Translations under genes and position numbers: made by a program | DNA from: Ceratothoa steindachneri | Lineage: Eukaryota > Arthropoda > Malacostraca > Isopoda > Cymothoidae | Length of the DNA: 64,000 bases | Direction of reading: 5' to 3' | Assembly: GCA_963969495.1 (NCBI GenBank) | Contig: OZ018329.1 | Coordinates: forward strand, 68,498,160 to 68,562,159 | Notes under the pieces: generated by a model | What the model was told of the DNA's origin: nothing | Databases searched by the model: none | What the model saw: only the letters and a program-made list of their open reading frames with translations | Shown: positions 13,171 to 26,705 of the stretch, in pieces | How the letters are laid out: every line of letters starts with the position of its first letter | How positions within the stretch are numbered: position 1 is the stretch's first letter

Positions 13171-15180
13171 TATGCACTACAAACGGAATTAAGTATCGGT
13201 GCGTGCTTCTTCTGATGACGCTCAACTCGGGGACGTTGAGATGTTGGGAGTACGGTCTCTGGCTGGAGCTGCACGTTGATTGCCGGTTTCCTTGCTTGTA
13301 TAATTACGGCTTCGGCCATTCTTAACCTTCGTTGATCTTTCAACCTAAAGATGATGGAGGTGTTCTTAGTTAGCTCCTCGCGTTTCAAGACAGTTCCATG
13401 GGAGTGAACGTGCCTTTTTATCGCTCCGTCTTGAAGGTGAGCTGTCAACTGCCTTGAGAGGGTTGTGGATGTTACACCGATGTACTTGGAGTTGCGGTGT
13501 TCGCAGTCACCGACTTTGCACGAAGATTCATACACGACTTTGGTCTCCTGGAGCTCACCTATAGGCGGAAGGCAGCTGTTCTTCATTATGAATCTGCTCG
13601 TTTTTGGGGTTTTGTAGAATATAATTAGGTTAATATTTGTATTCGTGTCGATTGGTGTCACGTTCCGATATAGGATAGTTTTTAGAGCTTTTTCGTCTTT
13701 ACGGTAGCCGGTCTTCATGTGACCCTTATAATAAAGGTCGATATTGCTTTTCTTTGGGATAGACTGGACGTTGGTACTGGTGGCTAAATCCATTTTTTTT
13801 TATAAGTTCGTCGATGGATCGTTGTGGATAGCCATTGTTGATATGGACTCGGGATACCCTCTTTAGTTCGAGGTCAACGGCCGCCCACGAGGATGAATGG
13901 TAGGTAGCCCTGTTGACTAAAGCGTTAATGTCTGGTCTCTTATACCTTTACGGACACTCCGAAGAGCCGTTTAAGCAGAACCCCAAATTCATAGCTTTGA
14001 CGTATACCTCTGTCACAAATTTTGAGTCTTGGGCACTTATGCGGATACCCAGGAAGGGAAGTGATCCTTCATCTTCAAATTCGTGGGTGAAGTTTAGGCA
14101 CGATTCGTTCTTAAATGTTTCTACGAGGTCGATCACTTGGTCGGAGTTATCTGTGTTTAGGAAAATATCGTCGATATATCGCGCGTAGATGGGAGGTTTG
14201 GGTATTATATTGTTTTTGAAAATCCTGTTTCCTAAAGAGCCCATGTAGAAACTGGCCAAGAGGACACCAAAAGGTGACCTCATCGCGACGCCATCGATTT
14301 GCACATACATTTTCCCATCGGGACCGTAGAATGGAGCTTCTTTTGTGCATGCCTGAAGGAGCTGACGCAGTATATCCTCATGGATGGTGAGAGGTGTGTT
14401 ACCTTCGGTATGGTAGATGGCCTTGGTAATTAATTCGATGGTTTCATCCACGGGAACATTTGTGAAAAGGGATTCAACGTCCATTGAAGCTAGTACGGCT
14501 GCTAATTGAGAAGTTTGGAGGAGATCCAGGAGAGGCGAGGAGTAGGGAAGCGTGTAGTCTGATGGGGTGTAGGAGGCGATGATGGAATAAATAAATTTCG
14601 CTAAACGGTAAGTCACACTTGAAGTTTGACTTATGATAGGTCGCAGGGGCTTTCCACGTTTATGCGTTTTAACATTGCCATAGGCGTCACCCATCCTAAA
14701 GTCGCCTTCAATTATGGGAATCTTCATAGGATTAGTGGTGGTGTTATTTTTCCTGATTAGTTTGATGAGTTTCGTCTTTAGATCGTTTGTAGGTTTCCGT
14801 GATATAATCTTGAATTTGCTGGTGTCGTGAAGTATTGCCTTCATCTTGGCGAGGTATTCTTCTTGGTTCAGGATAACATAAATTGAGGATTTGTCAGCTC
14901 TACGGATAACAATATCCTTGTTCTCTCTGAGTTATTTTGCAGCCTGTTTCAATCGAGGTATTATGAGGGAGCTGCGACTGTGGCCACGGCGTTTATTTGC
15001 CTCTGCAGAGAGTTTAATGGCTAGGTTGGGATTGACATCGACTTTCCGGTCTTGTTCGAGTTTGAGGATGTCTTAGAGTAGGATCTCTATTTCGATTCTC
15101 TTAGATAGAAGAAACGAGTTGGTCATATGGTGACAGTTTAGGCCCAAGTTAAGGAAATCAACCTGGTCCTGTCTGAGGTT
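13170..15180 (-). pseudogene. Penelope-like retroelement: RT + GIY-YIG endonuclease, broken
   Basis: Minus strand. The N-terminal RADKSSIYVILNQEEYLAKM lies near 14920-14860 after an in-frame stop. The RT core at 14844-13948 shows YGNVKTHKRGKPLRPI, SMDVESLFTNVP, DGVAMRSPFGVLLA, ARYIDDIF (YxDD box) and SLPFLGI. After a frameshift near 13940 the second part (13793-13170) carries a GIY-YIG-type endonuclease: VVYESSC, KYIGVTSTTLSRQLTAHL, then RLRMAEAVIIQARKPAINVQ with the usual acidic residue. RT plus C-terminal GIY-YIG defines Penelope-like elements, which are linked to telomerase-type RTs. Stops and a frameshift make it non-functional as read, although the catalytic YIDD is preserved. A (TA)n tract lies about 60 bp beyond the 5' side. 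Confidence 0.9.
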
Positions 15181-15241
15181 CGCATTACTTAAGTTGAGGA
15201 AATGATCCGTTTTTTGAGGAACGCCAACTGGGCCGCCGTAA

Positions 15242-16549
<1,308 letters not shown>

Positions 16550-16609
<60 letters not shown>
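16550..16609. repeat. (TA)n microsatellite, right of mariner
   Basis: About 60 bp of pure TA directly abutting the right terminal repeat of the DD41D mariner. Confidence 0.97.
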
Positions 16610-16610
<1 letters not shown>

Positions 16611-18099
16611 CCTATTGGGTTTGTTGTTCAATGTCCATTTTTTTCAAATATTGTCAATGAAACAGTTTTACACTCTAATTTCAAAAATGAAACATATTTT
16701 TTTAGACAAGTGATTTATGGTTGGTTTGGGTTAGGTTAACCTATGTTCCCATATATAACGTTTTTTGACAGATTTATTCACTCATTAGGGATGATGTGGA
16801 ATCAGTGTGGAATTGTAAGCGTTTCTGGTCCCGCTTAAAAACCGAGGAAGATGCAACTAGCTTTTCTCACCAGCATAACATCATGCCAAAATTGAAGTTA
16901 TATCAGCGTAAGCATGCGATGCGCATCGGTATTCGTGGTCAGTCTACGGAGTGACGATGCATTAAAAGCGATTGTAATAAGTAGATTTATGTTCGGAAAT
17001 TAACATGGTTTGAGGTTGGCACTCTTTCGTTATCCAGTGGAGCTTTATTTATCTATGCATGCATAGTAAAGAAGAACTGGATATAGGTGAAAATGCGGCA
17101 GTTGACTACAGCAATTACTTGCGTGGGATGTGCGCCTTCTCATATCAGCGGGCTTGGTAAAATGGTTGAGATCGATGAATCGATGTATTCAGGGAAAGAG
17201 TATAAAAGGAAGAGAGTTCTTTCACAACAATGAGTATTCAGCGAGGTGTGCCTGGAAACTCGTAAGGTTTTTCTCTACGCTTTTTAATCAGGAAATTTTC
17301 ACGCATCAGAGGAATGTATTAATGATTCCACAGGAGTGTGGTGTTTTTTATAACATGTCTGCATCCTTCCCCCCTTTTCTATTTATAATTTCCCCTCTTT
17401 ATTTTTATTAAATATTTTATTCGCCAAAGGGATGTCAGGTGTAACTTGAGTAACTTCGCCTCTCATGTCTCCACCACCCGCAGCTTGCCATCATGGTACC
17501 TTTGTGTCCTAGCATTTACATTTCCTCTTTCACTCACTTAGAAAGCTCATGGAACATAAACCCCCTTTAATGGTCACCGATGGAAATAGTGGTCGTTGGC
17601 AACCTTTACCCGGTGGGTTTTAAAATACTATTTATGATACTTTATCTTTGAGGTTATCTTGATAGTCAATACCTGAGGGATCTAAGATTATCGCAAGAAT
17701 ATGTAAACAGATTGATAGATTTTTTATTTTAAAGTAGTTCAGGGTAGATCAAAGTGTTCATAAGTTTGGCCACCGTTGATGGCGTAAGAAGAAAAGGTGT
17801 TACCTTTAATGAGTGAGGGGAGAGGCTAAAAGGAGAACCTTGTTTAAGGAAAAAAGTAGCGTAAAGGTAAAAATAGCTGTGAAGGAGTGACAAATATTTT
17901 TGTCTAATTGGAATCTTAGGACTGAAGGGGACTGCAATAGGAAAGCACTATAATTATTATTAGACCAAGAACAAACCTCTTCATTCCACAATAACTACTA
18001 GAAATGGTACTGACATTCGAAATTAACAAATGCGACACAGTGTGGAGGTAAAGGTTCCAAAATAACATAAAAATAGAACGAGAGTTCGGATAAACTTAC
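16610..18099. other. No recognisable gene; probable intron or flank of the cadherin gene
   Basis: The next cadherin exon downstream of 18100 (minus) would be expected in this direction, but no EC-repeat motif was recognised here. Short open frames at 17130-17411 (plus) and 17806-17991 (minus) have no motif. Confidence 0.4.
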
Positions 18100-18333
18100 C
18101 TTGTAGTCCACCTCCATCGGTAGCAACTGCCTGGAGACGGTAGACAGCCGCTAGTTCCCGATCGAAGCAGCAAAGCGCCGTCCGAATCTGGCCGGAAGAG
18201 GCGTCGATCTTGAACAGCCGCTCGCCGGTGTGCTCCTCCACCACGTTCTTCTCCAAGGAGTACTTCAGAAGGGCGTTCGTTCCAAGAGCGTTGTCATCAG
18301 CGTCAAATGCTGTAACGATGCCTACCAGGTCGC
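18100..18333 (-). CDS. CadN-like: N-cadherin-like exon (EC repeat), 78 codons
   Basis: Minus-strand exon with acceptor (TTCATAAAG before 18333) and donor (ACAAG then GTAAGT at 18099-18094), phase 1 at both ends. It encodes GDLVGIVTAFDADDNALGTN, then YSLEKNVVEEHTGERLFKID, ASSGQIRTALCCFDRE and VATDGGGLQG. The calcium-binding motifs DADDNALGTNA, DRE and DGGG are classical EC-repeat elements, so the product is an extracellular piece of a calcium-dependent adhesion protein. From memory, EKNV..EETG and CC.DRE with DGGGLKG are characteristic of arthropod CadN, which is why I favour that ortholog over Fat, Dachsous or Cad87A types. It joins the 21457-22651 exon in frame (ENGQA|GDLVG). The next downstream exon is not seen, so the gene is partial here. 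Confidence 0.88.
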
Positions 18334-19740
18334 CTTTATGAAGCAAAGAAATAAAAATAAACGCTCAAAGGAATGTAGCGGTAAATCTCATAGAAAACAA
18401 AAGTAGTTTTACGATTTAGCTTCGGAAAAACAAGCACATTTTATTCTTACTAATAATTCCTTGTTTATTTCGATAGTTTTTGAAAACGTGTGGAAAGTTA
18501 AATGCTAGAGGGGCGAAAAGAGACTTTGTGCGGTGATATTAAGTAGCAGATGTACAAATCTCTTGAATTTACCCTCAATCTTCAACGAGTAGTCCTTTGA
18601 ACTTGCAATACCGGCAGGGGACACCAACCTAATTGCAGGTTAAACTAATACTTGGTGTAACTGGAAAACGTTAGGATTGTATCGAATCTCGCCTTCAGGA
18701 ACAAGCCACTTCTATTCCATCTTCTCAGTAATACTAAACTTGTAACTAGGAATGTAAATGACGAAATGGCAGTTCTTCGGTTATTATTCGTTTTATACTA
18801 ATTACAATTCTATGATACAATGTTAATGGTAGTTTACTTTCCAGAATGAATTTACAGTTCTTATTCTTTACTTAATGCGTATAGAACTAATAAATACTCA
18901 AGGATTTTCATGCACCCAATATTTAAATATCAGAGATGTGAGAAAAACAAGCGAAAGCAAAATTCCATGATCATTAATAATGTGGCATCGATTAAACTAC
19001 AAAAAATATAGCTATAATGGTGTGTCGAGGCCTGAGAAGCCGCGAGATACATTTGCGAAACAGATCTTAAAGGCTTGGAGTGAACCAGTCAGGAGGAGAG
19101 CTGATCCCTCATAAAGACAGGAGGGAGGTTAGTTACTCACTAAACACGGGCGAGAGAGTCTAGTTCAGGCGGGGTTAGTCAGTGCCTAGTGACCGTTAGT
19201 GAGAATCCAGGAGCGGATATAAATTATCTTGTCTAAAAATAAGGAAGAGAGGACGGCATGGATGATGAAGGAGAAAACTGGAGTGAGAGGGTGGAAGAGA
19301 GACAGCGAGAAGCTTGAACAGTGTGTGCAGTTTGTGTTTGTTTTCAGCAAGGATATGGTGGGTATGAACTTCACACACAGACTTCGAAAGAGCAATGTAA
19401 AAGCGAGTACGATGGGTGTAGACAAAAGCTTCAGTACCCATATCCCGAGCGTTTACAAACACGCCAGTCTCTTTGCGTTCAAAATATCATAGTTTGTAAA
19501 CGAGGACGCACGCCATCGACGCGAGGAGGTCGGGAAGAGGAGCATGAACATGGAGGCAGGAAGAGAGAGAGCTAAATATATGTAACACAAGGATATATTT
19601 AGGTCAAAAGAGAGAAAGAATCTGGTTAATGGGGGAAGGAGGGAGGGTAGATCAAAAGGCAGCTTTTCCTCATCAATGGACGAGAGCCGATCAGAGTAAG
19701 ACATTGAAGCAAGTGGGTATATTTATGCATTTTTAACTTG
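18334..19740. other. Cadherin intron, left part
   Basis: This lies between the exons at 18100-18333 and 21457-22651. Overlapping short frames at 19186-19704 on both strands show no motif. No transposon ends were recognised. Confidence 0.45.
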
Positions 19741-20909
19741 TATCCGACATCATGAGAAACAAAAGGGAATGTATGTATTATCCGACAGCATGAGAAACAA
19801 AAGAGAATGTATGTATTATCCGACAGCATGGGAAACAAAAGAGAATGTATGTATTATCCGACAGCATGAGAAACAAAATAGAATGTATGTATTATCCGCC
19901 ACTATGAGAAACAAAAGAGAATGTATATATTATCTGACATCATGAGAAACAATAGAGAATGTCTGTATTATCCGACATCATGAGAAACAAAAGAGAATGT
20001 ATGTATTATCCGACAGCATGGGAAACAAAAGAGAATGTAAGTATTATCCGACAGCATGAGAAACAAAATAGAATGTATGTATTATCCGCCACTATGAGAA
20101 ACAAAAGAGAATGTATATATTATCTGACATCATGAGAAACAATAGAGAATGTCTGTATTATCCGACATCATGAGAAACAATAGAGAATGCATGTATTATC
20201 CAACAGCATGAGAAACAAAAGAGAATGTATGAATTATCCGACAACATGAGAAACAAAATAGAATGTATGTATTATCCGACAAAATCAAAAACAAAGGAGA
20301 ATGTTTGAATATTCGACATCATGAGATAAAGGAGAATGTATGCATTATCCGACATCGTTAGAAATAAAAGAGAATGTATGTATTATCCGACATCATGAGA
20401 AACAAAAGAGAATGTATGTATTATCCAAAAACCTGATAAAAATAGAACGTATGTATTATCCGACAGCATGGGAAACAAAAGAGAATGTATTTATTATCTG
20501 ACAGCATGAGAAACAAAGAGAATGTATGTATTATCCGCCATTATGAGAAATAAAAGAGAATGTATATATTATCCGACATCATGAGAAACAATAGAGAATG
20601 TATGTATTATCCGACAGCATTAGAAACAAAAGAGAATGTATGTATTATTCGACACCATTAGAAACAAAAGAGAATGTATGTATTATCCGACAGCATGATA
20701 AACAAAAGAGAATGTAGGTATTATCCGACAGCATGGGAAACAAAAGAGAATGTATGCATTATCCGACATCGTTAGAAATAAAAGAGAATGTAGGTATTAT
20801 CCAACAGCATGGGAAACAAAAGAGAATGTTTTTTATTATCCGACAGCATGAAAAACAAAATAGAATGTATGCATTATGCGACAGCATGAGAAACAAAAGA
20901 GAATATATC
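19741..20909. repeat. 38-bp minisatellite, about 30 copies
   Basis: The unit is about 38 bp and contains CATGAGAAACAAAAGAGAAT followed by GTATGTATTATCCGACAG. Variants include TCCGCCACTATGAG, TCTGACATCATGAG and single-base slips. A block of variants near 19880-19960 recurs in the same order near 20070-20160, indicating expansion by multi-unit duplication. It lies wholly in the cadherin intron. Units abut directly without spacers. Confidence 0.95.
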
Positions 20910-21456
20910 TAATGGTCCCCCATAGGTGACTCTTTTAAGCGATCATTAGCAAAATAATCTTATTAATTATAAGTATTATACATATCTCTTTGTTTTGCTG
21001 AAATTCATTTTGCGGTTTACGAAATTGTGTTCTAAGCTTTCTTTATTCTTGAAATCGCTAAAGAAATATATCAATCCCTAGACTAAAATATATCTATTTA
21101 TTCTAGCATTTAACTAACATAATTATTGCATCATTAATATATATTTTATGTTCAAGAAGAAGGAAGAACAACGGAAGGGAAATTTGATATTTGACTATAT
21201 ACATAATTTTGTTTATTGGAAAGTACACAGAGAAGGAGAGCTATAGGTGAGGGGAGAGCAACGAAATGGGTTAAAAAAATACGAAATTACTAGTAAATGA
21301 CAGAAGAATCGGATATAGTGCAGCGTAGAGAATTACAAAGATACAAGGGTGAGACGAATAGTGTTTTCTTTTAAGAAATCCGAAACAACAAATTAGTATA
21401 GTTATGCTTGTTTAGTTGCTGCTATCATAGAGTTACATGTATATACATATACTCAC
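20910..21456. other. Cadherin intron, right part
   Basis: AT-rich, no open frame of note. It ends at the splice donor of the next upstream exon (minus; GTGAGT at 21456-21451). Confidence 0.5.
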
Positions 21457-22651
21457 CGGCCTGTCCATTCTCTTTGACGTTCATGAGATATGAGCTTTCT
21501 GCGAATATGGGCCTATTGTCATTGATGTCCTCGACGAAGACTGTAAACTGTCTCTTGATCACGTGGACTTTGTTTTGACTTCGAGGTGGAACTGGTCTAA
21601 AAACCGAAGGACATGTCAGTCCATTGGGTGGCAACGGGCTTCTTCTCACCCTATTTCCGAGGTTTAGATGACGAATTGGCCTCAAACGTCCATGCGCTGT
21701 CCACAGAGACCATAGCTTTGAACTCTTTAGTTCCATTTGAAGTGCTTGCCTGGGAAGCTTTGGTCCATCAATACAAATGCTTAAGATATTTTTATTTATC
21801 GTTATATGTTTTCTAATTTTCGTAATTATTCGCCCTGGTAAAAAAATGCTTTTTTGTTTGAAATAGGACAATTTGGGGCAAGGTTGGTCTTCTTGCTTGT
21901 TTATGGAAAGCAATTTTGGCCTATTTCTTTGGCAAAATATGGCATCCCTTATAGCAAGTTTCGATCTTCTATAGAACTTTTTAACCTGTGGAGAGTCCGT
22001 TTTCTCCATTCGTTTGTTCAAAGACGTTAGGTTCTTCCTATCAAAATTAACTTTATTTCTCCATTTTATGATCACATTAATTATATATTTTTCATATTTT
22101 CCTCTCAAAATGATTATAAATGAATCATAGCCAGGGGAGCAAAAGTTTGTCTCGAAAAGTTTGTTATCCACGGGATAAAGATTGGTTTTGTTCCCAATTC
22201 TCTTTCGAGTCAAAATTATTTTCTCTGTGTTAACCAAGTTTCTATCGCTTGATTTATAATTCATTAATGTTTTATTGATATGTTTTAAAATTTTATTTTT
22301 TGTCATTTTGTTTTTATTTTCTACTATTTTGATCATTATCTTGTTTTGCTTGAAGGTCTCAAGCAAAGCCCTGCAGGCCAATGGCTTGGAGGGCTGCTGA
22401 TTTAATGGTGAAAATTTGGTCTTCTCAAAAGAAGCCTCGCGTCGTTGCCTATTGACACCTTTCTTAGATAAGTGGGGTTCATTAAAATATAACGAATCTG
22501 TTTTGGACTTTGTCCATTCGAGCTCTTGGAAATGGCTTTCGAGTAAAGAGAAATTGGAAAAGTAGGAATTGTTCACTGCAGCAGGGCCATCATAAACTTG
22601 GACTTGAAGTCTCCATACAGGCTTTCCATTTGGCATGTCTCTGTCCAAAGG
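21457..22651 (-). CDS. CadN-like: N-cadherin-like exon with ~345-residue insertion in an EC repeat
   Basis: Minus-strand exon of 1195 bp. The acceptor is TTTTTCAG before 22651 and the donor CCG then GTGAGT after 21457; phase 0 in, phase 1 out. It starts PLDRDMPNGKPVWRLQVQVY DG and ends with FTVFVEDINDNRPIF and MNVKENGQAG, both normal cadherin sequence. The upstream exon ends SGELIQIK, so the junction reads SGELIQIK|PLDRD, as in many cadherins. Between DG and FTVF a known repeat has only about 20 residues; here there are about 345, rich in Lys, Asn, Arg and Ile. They have no stop codon despite AT-rich DNA, and include a furin-like RQRR and several N-glycosylation sequons. Both halves are in the same genomic frame. 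A 53-bp intron (21597-21649, GTGAG...TTTAG) is possible but would shift frame. Confidence 0.8.
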
Positions 22652-22969
22652 CTGAAAAAGGGAGATTTTTTTTACTATTTAGTACCATGTAAACGATTTC
22701 ATTATTTACATATTTTACCTTTTAATTATTTTTTCACTATTATGCATTAAAAGTAATTAAAAGTTAAGAAATAAAATATTTCTGGTAAAATAGAAGAATA
22801 TTTGAGAAAAATAGATCTCCATTTTATAAAAAGTACAAAAAGGTTTAATATATATTAAAGTTCTTTCAAGTGAACCTGTCTTTATTAAATTAATATATTT
22901 TTATACTGCATTGGAAAGATATTAAAAATTAAGGAAATCAGAGGTGGGTTTCTAGCCGGCATTTTCCTC
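22652..22969. other. Cadherin intron, AT-rich
   Basis: Start of a roughly 14.5-kb intron (22652-37143) that holds most of the mobile elements between here and 37 kb. Nothing recognised in this piece. Confidence 0.5.
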
Positions 22970-23706
22970 TAGAAGAGGGATGAGCAATGATTTCAAGCAG
23001 CGGGCCAAATTGAAGATTACGTAAAGCTTGGCGGGCCGCACGTAAACAGTTAGATGCAAATTTCGAATAAATATAAGTTAATTGCAATTACCTTTGTGCA
23101 TTTGTTTGCATATATTACATAGTCATAGATATAACTACACATACTCGTAAATAACTAGAGAGTAATTTTTGGGGCATAATTTTGGTACCCCGTTTAAACT
23201 ATTTTCAGACTTATATCAGAGTGGGGACCTATAGGTTAACGTGGAATCCGAACAACGATTTACAATTTTATATCATGTGATCATTACTCAGCGCTCAGGC
23301 ATGTTCCATCAAAGTAGTAACTACAGTCAACGTAGCTTAACTTCCGCGAGCAAAAAAGATAGCATGTAGATAAGGGTAAAGAGAATAAGTATGTATAAAG
23401 GATCGTATTTTTTAAAGAAAAACATTTTATTAACGAATAGAATATATTTAAAAATGACTAATTTAAGAATCTAGCAGTTACATAAAAAAAAATAGGCACT
23501 TTTTTTGGCATTAACAAGTCCATCGAAGTCTGGAGTCAAGCTGAGGCGTAGAAATTGTTAATATTGCACTCAAATGTGACAAAATTCGCGTTTAAGGTGC
23601 GATTTTGGTAAAATTTTCAATAATTAATTTCCAATATTTTGTCGAATTCTGAAATGAACGCGGGCCACATGAAAAGACTGCGCGGGTCGCAGTTTGCCCA
23701 TCTCTG
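22970..23706. mobile_element. hAT-like non-autonomous element
   Basis: The left end reads AGAGGGATGAGCAA...GCGGGCC and the right end, reverse-complemented, reads CAGAGATGGGCAAACTGCGACCCGCGCAG, both rich in GCGGGCC/GGCCCGC near the tips. This resembles the CAGNGNTGGGCAAACTGCGGCCCG ends of Charlie-type hAT elements. No transposase is present. Flanking octamers CCTCTAGA and CCTTAGAA are too different to call a target duplication with confidence. Confidence 0.55.
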
Positions 23707-24290
23707 CCTTAGAACTGTACCAAGTACCAAAGCCTAAGCCTCAAATTCAGTTTTACATCAAAGCTTTATCTCATCCACTCTAGTATTTATTCATTTATTA
23801 CATTTACCAATTCCATAAATAGTATGACCTATGTAGGAGAAAGAAAGGCTCAGGAATGATTTTGGATGTGTGATTGAAGAGGCCTGCTCAGACACAGTTG
23901 CAGGACCGAGTTCCCGTGTGGTCACGGGTCACATGGAGAACCACCATCACACACCTGCCGCCAGTGTGCATGTAAGGGTTAGAGTTCCCAGCTACACCAA
24001 GCCTACTCCCACCGCCACTGGAGATTGAAGAGAAGAAGACGAATAGAGGTGTAGGCGGGTATTAAAAGAAGTCAGACTCGATAGGGCCATTGGCGTGAGT
24101 TTGTTAAGGGTGGACAACAATTTGCCAAAAATGAAACCCACACACTTTGACTCATCCTTTATGTGTTGTGCCACACGGGTGTGACGTGCTAGATTTCGGG
24201 TTGGAGTGTTGCATCGGTCTGCCGATGATCCTCCCTGCAGATCTCGCCTCTTTCTCCCAGACTGACTGCCATTATTTTATATCGGAATTT
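23707..24290. other. Cadherin intron, nothing recognised
   Basis: Short frames at 23992-24174 (minus) and 24147-24380 (plus) have no motif. There are GC-richer patches but no element ends. Confidence 0.4.
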
Positions 24291-24522
24291 CCTTCCCCTA
24301 CCCTTTGCCTGAAGAGACATAACCTACAAGGAAGCAGGGGGATTCGAAGTCAGAATTACCTTCTACTACCCTTTGTGTGAAGAGACATACCCTACCATGC
24401 AGTAGGGGGATTTGGAGTCAGAGTTACCTTCTCCTACCCTTTGTGTGAAGAGACATACACTACCATGCAGTAGGGGGATTTGGAGTCAGAGCTACTTTCT
24501 CCTACCCTTTGCCTGAAGAGGC
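24291..24522. repeat. 68-bp tandem repeat, about 3.3 copies
   Basis: CCCTTTG recurs at 24301, 24369, 24437 and 24505, giving a 68-bp period. Each unit carries GAAGAGACATA, GCAGTAGGGGGATT and GGAGTCAGA. The two middle units are nearly identical. Confidence 0.92.
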
Positions 24523-25330
24523 AAATTTAGAGTTAAACATACTATCCATAGGAATCATTAGATGCAGCCTCTTTAGACTCAGCGCCTTTATAACTATTGC
24601 TAAATACATAACTTATTTCTATAACAGTTTAAACATTTTCAACCACTTGTTTTCCCCGGAATTGAGCAACTCAATACAATCGACCGAGCGCAAGGAAAAA
24701 CATTTGAAACTTTTCACATATAAAAATATATCAGAAGCAAATTAAAAAATAGTTAAATATAATTTACTAATTTGTTCATTAAGAGGATTGATTAACAATT
24801 ATGAGGTGAACAAAAATAAGGATATTGAAAGAAAGATATACCCGTAAAGAAATTCAAATAAACGGTAACAGTGAAATAAAATTAGCTTGTATCACTAAAT
24901 TCTTCGACTTGTTTATAATATTGTAGTTTATATTATTGCGATTCAAATGGTAATGTTATTTGTACTGGGATAAAATAATTAATGGAGCAAAACTAATCAC
25001 CGTATAGTAGATCTTAAAGCGCCAAACAAATTATTAGCCAAAACGTCATTCATAAAGTTCATTTATTCTTACAAATAATAAACCCTTTTCGAACTCAAAT
25101 AAAAATTATTATTAAAAAATTCCGATTAAAATTTTCGGAGAAGGCAATTACGTAATGAAATTTAAACAGGGGATTTAGTGTACTATGTAAGCAGCCCTGA
25201 CTTTAGTTTGTTATTAGAATTTTGTTGAATACATTCGCTCAAAAAGTAAATATGGAGTTAAAAAAGGTATCTCGTTAAATCCAATATTCGCATCATCCAA
25301 TATTAAATTTAATGGGGATATATAGTAGCG
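24523..25330. other. Cadherin intron, AT-rich, nothing recognised
   Basis: One 78-codon plus frame (24509-24745) without motif. Confidence 0.45.
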
Positions 25331-25425
25331 TCCAAAGCTAGGGAACAAAAGACCAAAATCTAGATTTTCTTGAAAATACTCGTTTAATTTACATTAAAAT
25401 TGCATAGAATATTCGTAAGATATTT
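25331..25425 (+). mobile_element. Tc1-like terminal fragment
   Basis: GCGTCCAAAGCTAGGGAACA followed by AAAATACTCGTTTAATTT and AAAATTGCATAGAATAT closely matches 37428-37515 (CCGTCCAAAACTAGAGG, AAAATACTCGTTTGATTT, AAAATTGCACAGAATAT) in the same orientation. The pair are two copies of one dispersed repeat whose tip resembles Tc1-type terminal repeats. No transposase is linked. Confidence 0.6.
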
Positions 25426-26374
25426 AGAGAAAATTGGTCAACGATTTTTTCGACAAATGAATCACTGATCATTCATTCTTCACCCAAAGAATTGTTTCCT
25501 AATATTGTGTTTTTTAAGGTGACCAAATAATTAAAAGTTAATGTCTTTAAAAACACATTGAGAAGATAGGAGAGAAGAAACACTCAAGCTGGTATGAGAT
25601 TATTGATTGACGTTTGTGCGTACTGAGCTTCCTCAGAATGACGAGGAATTATTATTACTGTGACTGTATGAGTGAGGCTGAGATTAAGAGTGAGAGAGAG
25701 TGTGTGTGTGAGTGTATGTGTGTAATATGGTCTCCGTCCCATGATAAAGTGGAGTAGGGGGTAGAGAGAGGTAAAAAATAGGTAGTAAAAGTTAAGGAGA
25801 GTACAAGGTGAAAGGTTTTCTCGGTAAGCGGCCCATATCAATTTTATATATTTTTAAATTTATTTATTTTTCTAATTTATTAATGAAAGATGGATGGGAT
25901 CACAAAAGTATCCCTAATTGGCTTCAAACATGTCGTTGGGGTATGTGAACCCATGTGCTATGAGAAGTGAGTGATCTGGTGGAGGGACAGGCATACTTTG
26001 TAACGATTACTATCTTCGATTCTCGGCAGATCGGTGAACGTTTACTGCAAGAAATATTCCTCGAGTCTATTCAAGGTACTGACGCTGCATGCGTAAAGGT
26101 ACATGTTGATGGCTTCAGACCTTTGAACTTCAGCTATTTTGGTATTTATGATTAACTTTAGGGCTTTGTTTTGGGCCTCTGAAATATTGATATGTTTAAT
26201 TTAGATGCAGTGTTGAGTGAGATCACAAGATAGAGAAGTTTGCTCTCACGATGATCGACTATAGTTGTTTTTTCCATTAAGGATACGAAATCCGTGGTTT
26301 TCCTATTTCGAGATTTGCTATTATGATTTTCGAGTTAATGAAGCTTATCACGCTGAACTTGGCAAGCCTTAGGC
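25426..26374. other. Cadherin intron; short GT-rich tract, otherwise unassigned
   Basis: A GAGAGTGTGTGTG-type tract lies near 25685-25725. The piece 25960-26374 may be the C-terminal continuation (minus) of the adjoining RT fragment, reading AEVQRSEAINMYLYACSVST, but this is weak. Confidence 0.35.
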
Positions 26375-26705
26375 TTAGAATGCTAGCATTCGGAGAGTAT
26401 GGTACGAGTGTACCGTAAATGTTGAGAGGCTCTTTTCGGTGTCTTCGAATTGTAACGCTAGTCGATTTTGCCTCATTGGTTTGGATCTTTCATTAGTCCT
26501 AGTATTTAGAGAGCTTCTCAGTCTTAGCTGCAGACGCCCAGGCTTCATATTCTTGGACCTTGTCTGTTGTTTCGTGATTTGGTAGATGTAATCGACATAT
26601 TGCACGTTAAGAGTTAGAGGAAGTAGGGGTTTAGATATATCCCTGGTGGAAAGCGAGAAGAGAACGGGGCTCAAACACCCTCCCTGAGGAACTCTAGATT
26701 ATTGC
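26375..26705 (-). pseudogene. LINE reverse transcriptase fragment
   Basis: The minus strand reads SRVPQGGCLSPVLFSLSTRD then VQYVDYIYQITKQQ. PQGxxLSPxLF and the YVDD-type box (here YVDY, second Asp lost) are RT domains 4 and 5 of a non-LTR retrotransposon. The fragment is short and inactive. Clade is uncertain, possibly Jockey-like. Confidence 0.75.

Noticed and set aside
19741..20909. CRISPR-like array
   Set aside because: Units of 38 bp abut directly with no unique spacers, in a eukaryotic intron; it is a minisatellite.
21597..21649. A 53-bp intron within the large cadherin exon
   Set aside because: It has GTGAG and TTTTTAG ends, but removing it would shift frame, whereas the unspliced exon keeps both cadherin halves in one frame. 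Kept only as a possibility.
21596..22590. Most of the long cadherin insert being an ordinary intron
   Set aside because: I found no strong donor after the VYDG turn in the phase needed to join the FTVF segment, and about 345 AT-rich codons lack any stop. Transcript data could still overturn this.
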